In this document: piece by piece, positions 1 to 6,944 of the stretch | Position numbering within the stretch: position 1 is the stretch's first letter | Layout of the letters: the number at the start of each line of letters is the position of its first letter | Assembly (NCBI GenBank): GCA_964578345.1 | Contig: CAZOCP010000011.1 | Location: 1 to 21,178, forward strand | Reading direction: 5' to 3' | Length of the DNA: 21,178 nt | Source of the DNA: VGKP01 sp964578345 | Lineage (GTDB): Archaea; Nanobdellota; Nanobdellia; Pacearchaeales; GW2011-AR1 | Translations under genes and position numbers: made by a program | The notes under the pieces: generated by a model | The model's input: the letters and a program-made list of their open reading frames with translations, nothing else | What the model was told of the DNA's origin: nothing | The model's database searches: none

Positions 1-114
1 GCTTCTAGCTTTGTAAAGCAGATATATTTAAACACATAAGATATTTAAGTATCTTTAGCTTAATTTGTCAATGATAAAGAAAGAGGCCTTTATTTTTCGA
101 TTATTATATTTTAA
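1..114. other. Left-edge non-coding stretch
   Basis: AT-rich sequence with no convincing reading frame. A TATA-like run, ATATATTTAAA, lies at 22-32 and could serve a transcript entering the hairpin region to its right. There is no ATG at the right distance with a protein-like frame. The gene that ought to border this end lies outside the window. Confidence 0.4.
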
Positions 115-341
115 AATCAAAAAAACGATGTGCCACCTCGCCTTAAAAGGCGAGGTTTGTGATAGGCACTCGTTTCATCAAGGACTTTCGTCCTTGAATG
201 CCATCGAGAATCGAAAATTCTCGAGGTTTGGATGCAGAAAAATCCCTGTGATTTTTCTGAACAGAGAATTTCAGATAGAAATTCTCTTGTGCTCAAGGAA
301 CAACCACATTCTAATGGGGCGGTTGTTCCTTGACATAAAGG
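115..341 (-). repeat. Structured extragenic element A (six hairpins in a row)
   Basis: Read on the minus strand, this starts TTATGTCAAGG (near 340) and holds six consecutive hairpins. In plus coordinates they are: 293-305/321-333 (13 bp), 263-272/278-287 (10 bp), 235-244/250-259 (10 bp), 204-211/217-224 (8 bp), 178-185/190-197 (8 bp, GAAA loop on minus) and the core. The core is P1 123-128/170-175, P2 GTGCC/GGCAC (130-134/165-169), internal loop TATCACAAA (164-156 on minus) opposite a single T (135), and P3 136-142/149-155 with loop TTTTAA on minus. Base 129 is the single bulge between P1 and P2. A T-run follows on the minus strand. The core matches elements B and C. It fills most of the gap before the transporter genes. 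Reading frames across it are by-products of the palindromes. Confidence 0.8.
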
Positions 342-351
342 ATTTGCGTCT

Positions 352-912
352 ATGAGTAAATTAAATAACTCTATATTTGATAAAAATTTTGCAGAAATTG
401 CATCATCTGAAATAATTTTGATATTTGGCGGCATTATCTCCGGAGTTCTATTAGCCTTCGCTAGTGATGAGCTATTATTAATTTCCGGAATTCTTATTAT
501 TCTGCCTGGATTTTTAGAAATGCGCGGAAATATAAGCGGGGCGTTTGCAGCTAGACTGGCATCGGGACTCTTCCTTAAAGTTATAAAGCCTGACGATTTC
601 AGATCTAAGATAGTGAAAGAAAATATTCTTGCATCGTTCATTTTGGCTATGGGGATATCAATTATACTTGGCTTGGTACTTTTCTTTTTTAATTGGATAT
701 TTACTAATCAATTCTTATTAAAATTAATTTTTATTCCTTTTCTTGCAGGCGTAATTTCAAACGCAGTTGAGATTCCTCTTGCTTTGATTGCAACATTTTA
801 TTTATTCAAAAATGGACACGATCCGAACAATATCATGGGTCCATTTATCACAATTACAGGAGATGTTGTAAGCATAATATCTTTGCTTATAGCCTTTATT
901 ATCATAATATGA
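352..912 (+). CDS. MgtE/SLC41-type divalent cation transporter, first half
   Basis: A 186-residue integral membrane protein resembling one membrane domain of the MgtE/SLC41 family of Mg2+ (and other divalent cation) transporters. Family signatures are visible: a Pro at 52 followed by RGNISGAFAARLASG (58-72), which matches the P...GN.gg....R.a.G pattern, and GHDPNNIMGP (155-164) followed by Asp171, which matches the G.DP....GP..t..D motif near the ion path. There are about five hydrophobic segments. No cytoplasmic N or CBS regulatory domain is present, unlike bacterial MgtE. The stop overlaps the ATG of the next gene by 4 nt (ATGA), so the two halves are co-translated and probably form a heterodimer. 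ATG 352 is preceded by element A rather than an obvious promoter. Confidence 0.82.
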   Translation: MSKLNNSIFDKNFAEIASSEIILIFGGIISGVLLAFASDELLLISGILIILPGFLEMRGNISGAFAARLASGLFLKVIKPDDFRSKIVKENILASFILAMGISIILGLVLFFFNWIFTNQFLLKLIFIPFLAGVISNAVEIPLALIATFYLFKNGHDPNNIMGPFITITGDVVSIISLLIAFIIII

Positions 913-1625
913 AAATTATTAAAGTAAACCTACCGACTCATAGAAGAAAATTTGAACAACTGCATGGCTTAGAGCGCCATTCGCATCATTCTATGCTCCA
1001 TCAAATGCATAGAAAACATAATATTGCAAAAAGAACATTATTTTATATAAAAGAATATGGATCCAAATCAAATGCTTCTCACACTATAATTAAAGAGAGT
1101 GTTAAAGTGCTCATTTTTGCAGTTATTCTTAGCACTCTCGGCGGGTTATCTATTGAACATGTTAAAACAAAGATAATTTCTTTTATCCCTTTGCTTATTT
1201 TACTTCCGCTTTTAAATGGAATGATAGGAAATTATGGAATAATTATTTCTTCTAAGTTTACTACTCTTTTATATACGGGTAAAGTAGACAAAAATTGGAA
1301 AGAAAGTAAAGATTTAAGGAAACTTTTAAAACAAATAATTTTTATTGCAATTATTACAGCAATACTTAGTTCGATTATCTCTTTAGTGATATCTAAGGTA
1401 ACTGGTAATTATGTGGGACACATAGATTCTATAAAACTAATTTTATTAGTAATTATAGATGTGCTAGTTATCCTGACGATACTTACAGTAATTGTTATTT
1501 ATGGATCATTCTATTTTTTTAAACATAATGAAGATCCGAATAATTTCTTAATTCCAATAACAACCTCTATTGCAGATTTTGGAAATATGATTGTACTATC
1601 GATTTTTGTAGCAGTATTTTTCTAA
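909..1625 (+). CDS. MgtE/SLC41-type divalent cation transporter, second half, His-rich N-terminus
   Basis: A 238-residue partner of the preceding gene. The membrane part (from about residue 62) repeats the family layout: Pro100, NGMIGNYG at 103-110 in place of the GN.G element, and HNEDPNNFLIP (206-216) followed by Asp223. The first 60 residues are a basic, soluble extension with eight His between 11 and 37 (11, 19, 24, 26, 27, 31, 34, 37), including HSHH and HQMHRKH. In this family the cytoplasmic part senses the ion, so the His cluster may bind a transition metal; that is inference. It overlaps the upstream gene by ATGA and is followed at once by element B, whose first bases abut the TAA stop. 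Confidence 0.8.
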   Translation: MKIIKVNLPTHRRKFEQLHGLERHSHHSMLHQMHRKHNIAKRTLFYIKEYGSKSNASHTIIKESVKVLIFAVILSTLGGLSIEHVKTKIISFIPLLILLPLLNGMIGNYGIIISSKFTTLLYTGKVDKNWKESKDLRKLLKQIIFIAIITAILSSIISLVISKVTGNYVGHIDSIKLILLVIIDVLVILTILTVIVIYGSFYFFKHNEDPNNFLIPITTSIADFGNMIVLSIFVAVFF

Positions 1626-1694
1626 TGTCGAGGAACGAATGCCGGTCACAAACCGCACCTTTTAAGGTGCGGTGGCGCATCGTTTTTTTGATTT
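1626..1694 (+). repeat. Structured extragenic element B (minimal core)
   Basis: Shortest copy of the family, starting ATGTCGAGG directly after the transporter stop. P1 is AACGA/TCGTT (1634-1638/1680-1684). P2 is ATGCC/GGCGC (1639-1643/1674-1678; one G-T pair, outermost pair open). A1679 is bulged. The internal loop is GGTCACAAA (1644-1652) opposite T1673. P3 is CCGCACC/GGTGCGG (1653-1659/1666-1672) with loop TTTTAA. Seven T follow (1683-1689). Sited between convergent genes, it could act as a 3' end signal, but the same core occurs elsewhere in settings where that does not fit. Confidence 0.82.
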
Positions 1695-1708
1695 ATAAAT
1701 TTTGAGAA

Positions 1709-2113
1709 TTAATGCTGGTGCTGCAAACCAAGACTATTTAGCATATCATGCAGAATTTTATGGAACTGCTCTTGTTTTTTTGCAATTTGAGATCCCGCTT
1801 CCTGTAATCTTTTTACTTGCTGCTCTATGACTTCTTTAGCCTGTGGAAGAGTTTTTTTCACCATGACTCCTGCCCCGACATCTACTATTAATTCCTTAGC
1901 TGAGATAAGCTGCGCGGGAATGCGCACCCCTTTTCCTATAGAAGCGATTATTTCTTTTTTATTGTGCATTATTATATAATCAAGATTTTTACTGAGATTC
2001 TCTAGTTCTTGCTGCTCGTTGTTAATAAAAATACTCTGCTGCTGCAGATCCTGCATCTGCTTTTCTATAAAAGAAGCCTCAAAGAGCAGCTGTTGTTTTT
2101 CTTCTTCGTTCAT
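1709..2113 (-). CDS. pfdA: Prefoldin alpha subunit
   Basis: A 134-residue protein with the layout of archaeal prefoldin alpha (GimC alpha). A long N-terminal coiled coil leads into the beta region, where GKGVRIPAQLISAKELIVDVGAGVMVKKT matches the family pattern of a G.g.y..a.l......vdvGaGv.vekt run; a C-terminal coiled coil closes the jellyfish-like arm. With the beta subunit it forms the hexameric holdase that hands unfolded proteins to the thermosome. It is the last gene of the leftward cluster. A TATA-like GATTTAAAAATAC lies about 25 nt before the ATG, inside the 3' end of the methyltransferase gene, so it may have its own leaderless transcript. The usual archaeal ribosomal-protein and ftsY neighbours are not seen. 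Confidence 0.9.
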   Translation of the reverse strand: MNEEEKQQLLFEASFIEKQMQDLQQQSIFINNEQQELENLSKNLDYIIMHNKKEIIASIGKGVRIPAQLISAKELIVDVGAGVMVKKTLPQAKEVIEQQVKRLQEAGSQIAKKQEQFHKILHDMLNSLGLQHQH

Positions 2114-2137
2114 TTGAGAGCAGAGGCCAAAGTATTT

Positions 2138-2680
2138 TTAAATCTTTACTATATCTAGAGTTATCTTCCACACTTGAATCTCTTCCATAAAATATCTTTC
2201 TGAAGAAACAATTTCTTTTTTTAATTTTAATTCTTTAAGTAATGCATAAATTCTTTTTTTAGGAGTTAGTGAAGAGATAACTATAAGAATAAGTCCTGCG
2301 TGCATTAAATGTTTTTTAGATTGCTTAAGAAATTCTAAAATTATTTCATCTCCTTTTTTTCCGCCTGTAGTTGCTTTTCTGCTTTCAAAATCTTCTTTAT
2401 TATCTAGAGGAAGGTAAGGTGGATTAAAAATAATCATATCGAATTTTCCCTTTATGTTTTTAAATAAATATGAAGGTATTGTCTGTATTCCTTCTTTTTC
2501 AAGATGTTTTATTGCTTCTTTATCCAACTCTGATGCTAAAACGCTTTTAGCTCCGCTATTTTTAGCAGCTTTGCTTAAAATTCCAGATCCGGCTCCTATA
2601 TCAAGAATTTTTTTATTCTTTGAATATTTACGAACTTCCTTCTCAATTAAAAAAGAATCTTCAGCAGGAGAATATATCAT
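2138..2680 (-). CDS. HemK2/PrmC-like protein-glutamine or DNA-type methyltransferase
   Basis: A 180-residue class I SAM-dependent methyltransferase. YSPAEDSFLI at the N-terminus matches the HemK2/Mtq2 start. DIGAGSG (27-33) is SAM motif I, ELD (51-53) the acidic motif II, and NPPY (86-89) the catalytic N-P-P-Y tetrapeptide that binds a planar amide or amine. TTGGKKGDEII (104-114) resembles the GG..G..vi segment of archaeal HemK2. The family methylates the GGQ glutamine of release factor aRF1, with Trm112 as activator; that role is inferred from family. Length is typical. The ATG overlaps the upstream stop by 4 nt, so it is translationally coupled to the RNase J cluster. Confidence 0.82.
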   Translation of the reverse strand: MIYSPAEDSFLIEKEVRKYSKNKKILDIGAGSGILSKAAKNSGAKSVLASELDKEAIKHLEKEGIQTIPSYLFKNIKGKFDMIIFNPPYLPLDNKEDFESRKATTGGKKGDEIILEFLKQSKKHLMHAGLILIVISSLTPKKRIYALLKELKLKKEIVSSERYFMEEIQVWKITLDIVKI

Positions 2681-3414
2681 GACTTTATTTTATTTTTAGC
2701 TATTAAATTAGAAAGTGTGCAGACAAACCATGGGAATAAGATGATTGCCTGTATCAATTCAGAAGCGACTTTGTTTATTATATCATATCTTATAAGAAAT
2801 GAAAGAGTATTCATAATTGCAAAAAACATGACGAATATACTGACGGCAGCCAGATAATTCAATTTAACCAAGGCTACGCTGGAGCGTATGCTTTGGACTA
2901 TAGTAATATTATTTATAACAAGAACAAAACTTGCTAAGCTTAGAAATATCAAGAATCCTAAAAGTCCTGCCATTAATAAAATGAATAGTATCAAAGTAGA
3001 AGCGGTTTCTCCAAGTGTAGAAATAAACAGCCTGGCTATTTGCATAGACAAGAAATTAATTATTGCTGAGACAGAAATTAAAATAGCAATAATGCAAAAA
3101 TTTTTCAGCCAAAATTTTCTGGCGCTTATATAGAATTTACGCACGGAAGAACTTTCTTTAATTTCCTGATGGACGGAAACTCCTATCATCCCGCTAAAAA
3201 TAAATGCGCCAACTGCGATAAAAAAAGCAGATGAGAAAACAAGCCAGATAGTCAGAGCATAATTAGTCTCTAAATAAGCGCGAATTGAAAATGAAAAATT
3301 AGAAAAAGCAGCAAGCAAAGCATATAAAAATAAAGAAGCTATAGAAATTATAGGATTCTTTGTTATGTGCTGAAATGAACTGCTAAGAAGCTTTCCAATA
3401 TTCATAGATTTCAT
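2677..3414 (-). CDS. Six-helix membrane protein of unknown function
   Basis: A 245-residue hydrophobic protein not recognised as a characterised family. Hydrophobic segments fall near 20-38, 53-78, 103-125, 138-168, 185-207 and 215-237. The pattern, with a short amphipathic N-terminus (IGKLLSSSFQHITKNP) and IVQSIRSSVALVKLN before the fifth helix, resembles the broad group of archaeal membrane proteins of the DUF7847/DUF4013 kind; this is a resemblance only. It starts 4 nt inside the upstream gene (ATGA) and ends 4 nt inside the methyltransferase gene, so it is a tightly coupled operon member. Met4 is an alternative start. No catalytic motif is visible. Confidence 0.7.
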   Translation of the reverse strand: MKSMNIGKLLSSSFQHITKNPIISIASLFLYALLAAFSNFSFSIRAYLETNYALTIWLVFSSAFFIAVGAFIFSGMIGVSVHQEIKESSSVRKFYISARKFWLKNFCIIAILISVSAIINFLSMQIARLFISTLGETASTLILFILLMAGLLGFLIFLSLASFVLVINNITIVQSIRSSVALVKLNYLAAVSIFVMFFAIMNTLSFLIRYDIINKVASELIQAIILFPWFVCTLSNLIAKNKIKS

Positions 3415-4007
3415 GAAAATATTTTATCAATAGATTCTATAATCTGCTCTTTAAGTACAATACTTAATATTGCTATAGCAATTAATATTATTGTAATTAT
3501 TATAAGAATTATTATTTTTTTATTGCTGGATGCAGGGACATTTGCAGGGCTTAATTTCGGCAAAGAATCTGGAACATAATTAGCTAATGGCGAAGGAGTA
3601 TTATCTGGTTTTTTTGCAAGCAAGTACTGTTCTGGTTGGATTGGTTCTGGCAAAGACTTAGCCGGAAGTTTAGATAGCATTGTAGATGGCGCTCCATTTT
3701 GCTTTGCAACCTGTTTTGTCTGCTGTAGAAATGCCGGCGCAACATTTTTTTGACTATCCATCAAATAGCTTTTCTGCGGGCTTTGGATATTATTTGCATT
3801 CGGTTTTTTTATAGGAACCTTTTCATTTTGAATCGGAGGAGAAATCATTGTGTTTGCAATCATTCCTGCTCCTTGCATTAATCTCTGACTAGCCTCTCTG
3901 ACCTCTCTCTCATCATATCCGGCATTAATAAAAGATCTAACAGCAGACTCTATTGTTATTCCCCTTTCAACGGCATTTCTCAACCCTGAAACTATTTCTT
4001 CATTCAT
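3411..4007 (-). CDS. Tail-anchored protein with UBA-like N-terminal helices and a Pro-rich linker
   Basis: A 198-residue protein of unknown function. Residues 1-45 look like a small helical domain; the stretch AVRSFINAGYDEREVREASQRL has the al..Gyd..ev..A...l pattern of UBA/CUE-type three-helix modules. Residues 50-158 are low-complexity, rich in Pro, Gln, Asn and Lys, and probably unfolded. A single hydrophobic helix (about 164-184) sits near the C-terminus after SSNKK and is followed by a short charged tail, so most of the protein should face the cytoplasm. It overlaps RNase J and the next membrane gene by 4 nt each, suggesting shared expression and perhaps membrane recruitment of the cluster products; that last point is speculation. 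Confidence 0.65.
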   Translation of the reverse strand: MNEEIVSGLRNAVERGITIESAVRSFINAGYDEREVREASQRLMQGAGMIANTMISPPIQNEKVPIKKPNANNIQSPQKSYLMDSQKNVAPAFLQQTKQVAKQNGAPSTMLSKLPAKSLPEPIQPEQYLLAKKPDNTPSPLANYVPDSLPKLSPANVPASSNKKIIILIIITIILIAIAILSIVLKEQIIESIDKIFS

Positions 4008-5335
4008 AATATAATTTCTTTTCCGTTCTGTGATATGTGAACAGTCTTATTTAGTTTATAGCCCATCTCTTGTGCTAGAGCAGCTCCGGCGGTTAATTTC
4101 TTTAAGTCTCCATGTGAGGGGATTACATTTTCCGGCTGAGTCAGCTTGATTAAATCGCGCAGGTCTTCTCTCCCACCGTGCCCACTAACATGTACATTGT
4201 CAAAGACTCTCACATGATGCTTTTTTAATCTTCTCTCAAGCTCCTGTTTGTTCACTTCATTAATTGGCGTGGGGATAGTTTTTGAAGAAAATATTACATG
4301 ATCGTCAGCTGAAAGCTTGTATGGCAACTGGTTTCTTGCAATCCTGTCTAATATAGAGCCTGGTTCACCTTGATGGCCAGTGCATACAATAAGATAATCT
4401 TTTTTCTTAGAATTTATTTTTTTCAGCATTTTTTCCAATTGTTTTCTGTATGTAAATATCTGCATTTGATTTCTAAACGGCGCTTTTCCAACACGCTGCG
4501 CCGCGGTAACATATTTATTTAGACTTCTTCCTAAAAATATAACCTGGCGGTTTAATCTTATGCCTAATTCGGTTATAGTTTTTAAGCGTGCGATGTGTGA
4601 AGAGAATGTTGTTACAATCATGCCTGAATTATGATTATCTGTACTGAAGAAAACATCCTCTAATAGCCCCTTGGCAATTTTTTCAGAAGGAGTTTTTCGA
4701 TCATCTGGGGCATATAAACAGTCAACAATCAAAGCCTTAACTCCTATTTTTGCAAGCTCTTTCATCCTTTGATAATTTGGTTTGTCGCCATAGACAGGAG
4801 AGTTGTCTAATTTATAATCATTTGCATAAAGAACAATTCCTTCTGGCGTATGTACTGCAATAAGAGCGCATTGAATGGTTGAATGAGTAATATTGAGAAA
4901 CTCTACTTTATACCTGTCTTTTCCTCTTATAGTGTATGCTCCATTGGGGTTTATGCTGACAAGTTTATTTTTTATACTATGGCCCGAATCTTCCATTAAT
5001 ATTTTTAATAATTCAATCGTGAAAGGTGTGCTCACAATCACGGCATTATACCTTGGAGCAATATATTGAATTCCACCTATGTGATCTAGATGTGCATGAG
5101 AAATTAAAATTGCACAGACTTTATCTCTCAGCCCTTTCTTTTCTAGATATAGGTCATCGGGCAATGCCCCTAAAGCGCGCATACCTTTCTCGGTCAGGAT
5201 CTTCTCTCTTTCAGATAAACCGACAATAGCAGGTAGAAACAGCCCTGCATCAAATAATATAACATCGTCGTTTATTTCCAGGGCAGTCATGTTCTTGCCG
5301 ACCTCGTTATATCCTCCTATTGTATGTATCTTCAT
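4004..5335 (-). CDS. rnj: Archaeal RNase J (metallo-beta-lactamase/beta-CASP ribonuclease)
   Basis: A 443-residue ribonuclease of the beta-CASP metallo-beta-lactamase group, which in archaea acts as a 5'-3' exonuclease on RNA. The start MKIHTIGGYNEVGKNMTA is the classic RNase J N-terminus. Zinc ligands are visible: HAHLDH at 80-85, His151 (NITHST), Asp173 (ANDYKLDN), His386 in VSGHGGRED and His408 in IPSHGD, where the latter two are beta-CASP and motif C residues. The C-terminal domain of bacterial RNase J is missing, as usual in archaea. It is the first gene of a five-gene leftward cluster. A BRE/TATA (CGAAAACCTATTTAAAC) about 25 nt before the ATG suggests a leaderless mRNA. Confidence 0.95.
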   Translation of the reverse strand: MKIHTIGGYNEVGKNMTALEINDDVILFDAGLFLPAIVGLSEREKILTEKGMRALGALPDDLYLEKKGLRDKVCAILISHAHLDHIGGIQYIAPRYNAVIVSTPFTIELLKILMEDSGHSIKNKLVSINPNGAYTIRGKDRYKVEFLNITHSTIQCALIAVHTPEGIVLYANDYKLDNSPVYGDKPNYQRMKELAKIGVKALIVDCLYAPDDRKTPSEKIAKGLLEDVFFSTDNHNSGMIVTTFSSHIARLKTITELGIRLNRQVIFLGRSLNKYVTAAQRVGKAPFRNQMQIFTYRKQLEKMLKKINSKKKDYLIVCTGHQGEPGSILDRIARNQLPYKLSADDHVIFSSKTIPTPINEVNKQELERRLKKHHVRVFDNVHVSGHGGREDLRDLIKLTQPENVIPSHGDLKKLTAGAALAQEMGYKLNKTVHISQNGKEIIL

Positions 5336-5354
5336 GGTGCCTTGAATAAGAGAG

Positions 5355-5371
5355 AGTTTAAATAGGTTTTC
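5355..5371 (-). promoter_or_regulatory. Promoter of the RNase J cluster (BRE + TATA)
   Basis: On the minus strand CGAAAAC (5371-5365) precedes CTATTTAAAC (5364-5355). The ATG lies about 25 nt further on, the normal TATA-to-start distance in archaea, so transcription probably begins at or next to the start codon. Confidence 0.7.
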
Positions 5372-5389
5372 GAAATTGTTTAACGCTCG

Positions 5390-5510
5390 TAGAAATCCTC
5401 AGACTTTAGTCTGGGTTGTTTGTGAGGATTTCTCCGGCGGTCACAAAACCACGAACAAGCCCCGCACTTTAGTGTGGGGTTAAAACCCGAAGGGTTTTGT
5501 GACTTCCCAG
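5390..5510. repeat. Hairpin element D (two nested hairpins)
   Basis: Two nested structures lie between the divergent RNase J and protease genes. The first is AGAAATCCTC (5391-5400) with GAGGATTTCT (5424-5433), enclosing AGAC-TTTA-GTCT (5401-5412) and an unpaired 11-nt strand that reads ACAAACAACCC on minus. The second is GTCACAAAACC (5440-5450) with GGTTTTGTGAC (5493-5503), enclosing CCCCGCAC-TTTA-GTGTGGGG (5460-5479, one G-T). The TCACAAA string and the C(TTTA)G loops link it to elements A-C, but the full core fold is not kept. It lies just upstream of both promoters. Confidence 0.65.
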
Positions 5511-5523
5511 ATTCATCAGTAAA

Positions 5524-5532
5524 CTATAAATA
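5524..5532 (+). promoter_or_regulatory. TATA box of the protease/Pop5 operon
   Basis: CTATAAATA at 5524-5532 lies about 25 nt before ATG 5554. No Shine-Dalgarno sequence follows, so a leaderless mRNA is likely. Confidence 0.65.
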
Positions 5533-5553
5533 TAATCTTCTCGGCTTATTTTT

Positions 5554-6441
5554 ATGCAAGAACATATACATCATCTAAAAAAGCACAGAAATGTTTTATA
5601 TAGTCTGGTCTCTCTTCTGGTAGTACTACAAGTAATTTCTTTTTTTATTCTCAGCTCGCATATAGTAAAACTCAACAGCGAGCTGGAAAAGTCTAGAACA
5701 AATTTCGCAGATTCTATTTCAGGTCTGGAAAAAATATTTCAGACAAAACTTGATGATTCAGATGTATTACACCAACAAAATTTCAATGAATTATCCAAAG
5801 CTTTTCTAGCTCAGCAAGAAGTTCAGTCAAATATAGAGAAAGATATAACTCTCCTTAAATCGAGCAGCGGAGATTTTTCAGAAGTGATTAACAGAGCAGT
5901 TAGAAGTGTTGTCAGTGTTGGAACTGAAAAGACTTCAGGAACAGGATTTATAATAAGCCCGGATGGCTATATAATCACAAACCACCATGTCATTGCGCGT
6001 GCCCAGCAAATTGCAGCACTTACTTATGATAAGCGGGTGATTTCTGCAAGACTAATCGGCTATGACAGCAATCGTGATATTGCTCTTCTAAAAATACAAG
6101 GAGAGTATGATTATTTAGAACTGGCGGACTCTGATGACTTAAATGTCGGGCAGAAAGTGATAGCAATAGGAAACCCATTAGGACTTTCTTTTACAGTCAC
6201 AGAAGGAATAATTTCTGCCCTTGATAGAGAGGGGCCAAATGGACTTGAAGAATATATTCAAACAGATGTCTCTCTAAACCCCGGCAATTCGGGCGGCCCT
6301 TTAATAGACACGAGGGGAAAAGTAATAGGAGTGAATAACTTCAAATTAGGCAATGCCGAAAGCTTGGGGTTTGCTTTAGAAAGTAATATGGTTAGACAAG
6401 TAGTTAATGAGAAGATTGCTAATAAGACTATAATATCATAA
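5554..6441 (+). CDS. Membrane-anchored HtrA/DegP-like trypsin-type serine protease
   Basis: A 295-residue protein with a short cytoplasmic start, one membrane helix (about 14-36), a Glu/Lys/Ser-rich coiled-coil-like stalk (40-105) and a trypsin-like domain (about 110-285). The catalytic triad is present: His145 in TNHHVI, Asp175 in NRDIALL and Ser246 in NPGNSGGPL. The oxyanion and loop pattern matches HtrA/Deg proteases, but no PDZ domain follows; the protein ends soon after the last strand. The protease faces outside the membrane if the helix acts as a signal anchor, so it may process or quality-control surface proteins. Its stop shares a base with the ATG of the Pop5-like gene (TAATG). Confidence 0.9.
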   Translation: MQEHIHHLKKHRNVLYSLVSLLVVLQVISFFILSSHIVKLNSELEKSRTNFADSISGLEKIFQTKLDDSDVLHQQNFNELSKAFLAQQEVQSNIEKDITLLKSSSGDFSEVINRAVRSVVSVGTEKTSGTGFIISPDGYIITNHHVIARAQQIAALTYDKRVISARLIGYDSNRDIALLKIQGEYDYLELADSDDLNVGQKVIAIGNPLGLSFTVTEGIISALDREGPNGLEEYIQTDVSLNPGNSGGPLIDTRGKVIGVNNFKLGNAESLGFALESNMVRQVVNEKIANKTIIS

Positions 6442-6722
6442 TGGCCCTTAAATTAAATTCAAGCTCTAGAAAAAAGAAGAGGCATCTGCTTATTACGGGA
6501 GCTTCTAAAGAGCAGATTGAACAGATTATATTAGATTATATAGGAATTTTGGGATGGGCTAAAGCAGCGCCTTTCTTTGTAAAATCCGACTCTAATGAAG
6601 TTATTTTATCTGTTTCGAGAAGTGAGGTTGAAGCAGTAAAGGCTGCATTTGCGCTCTCTCCTTTGCCGGCAACTGTTTTGAGAATCTCCGGGACTCTTAA
6701 AGGATTGAAAAAGAAGAAATAA
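6441..6722 (+). CDS. RNase P protein component Pop5-like (Rnp2)
   Basis: A 93-residue basic protein. KRHLLITG near the start, the central helix (EQIEQIILDYIG), LSVSRSEVEAVKAAFAL and the ending VLRISGTLKG match, in order, the pattern of archaeal/eukaryal Pop5, whose hallmark is a C-terminal SGT(I/L)K. Pop5 pairs with Rpp30 on the RNase P RNA in pre-tRNA 5' processing. At 93 residues it is short (the family is usually 100-150). Translation is coupled to the protease by a 1-nt TAATG overlap, an unexpected partner. I rate the assignment as probable because the family is weakly conserved; a basic protein of unknown role is the alternative. Confidence 0.68.
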   Translation: MALKLNSSSRKKKRHLLITGASKEQIEQIILDYIGILGWAKAAPFFVKSDSNEVILSVSRSEVEAVKAAFALSPLPATVLRISGTLKGLKKKK

Positions 6723-6907
6723 AATTTATAAAACCTGAAGAGTTTTAATCCTGCGCAAAGCGCGGGATTTGCTTATGCGGCTTATTCTGCTTCTATGGTG
6801 GTGGACTAAAATAACTTACCACGAAAACCACCACTATATTCGCAGGACTCAAATGGAATGGTTAAATATTTGAGTCCTGCGCTATATAAGCATAAAAATC
6901 AAAAATA
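6723..6907. repeat. Hairpin region E upstream of the pilin operon
   Basis: Non-coding, with three inverted repeats: AATCCTGCGC/GCGCGGGATT (6747-6756/6760-6769, loop AAA, one G-T); ATGGTGGTGG/CCACCACTAT (6795-6804/6828-6837, 23-nt loop, one G-T); and a perfect 14-bp stem CGCAGGACTCAAAT/ATTTGAGTCCTGCG (6841-6854/6868-6881, 13-nt loop). TCCTGCGC occurs in the first and third repeat. It is like elements A-D in being a run of hairpins between genes, but it lacks the TCACAAA loop and TTTTAA cap, so membership in that family is uncertain. Confidence 0.55.
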
Positions 6908-6921
6908 GCGAAGCATTTAAG
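6908..6921 (+). promoter_or_regulatory. Promoter of the pilin-like gene cluster
   Basis: GCGAAGCATTTAAG matches a BRE plus TATA-like box about 29 nt before ATG 6945. There is no Shine-Dalgarno site between, consistent with leaderless transcription of the four-gene cluster. Confidence 0.55.
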
Positions 6922-6944
6922 AAATACTCCCCCTTGTTATTTTT

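Noticed and set aside
123..333. CRISPR array
   Set aside because: Hairpins differ from each other in sequence; there are no repeated units with unique spacers and no cas genes in the window.
65..641. Open frames at 65-355 (+) and 117-641 (-) as genes
   Set aside because: Both run through the hairpins of element A, whose paired strands give mirrored codons, and the minus one overlaps the clear transporter gene. No domain-like sequence.
1626..1694. Elements A-C as simple intrinsic terminators
   Set aside because: The T-run after B and C fits, but copy A points away from the following gene and the conserved internal loop and bulge go beyond what a terminator needs. A secondary terminator role is still possible.
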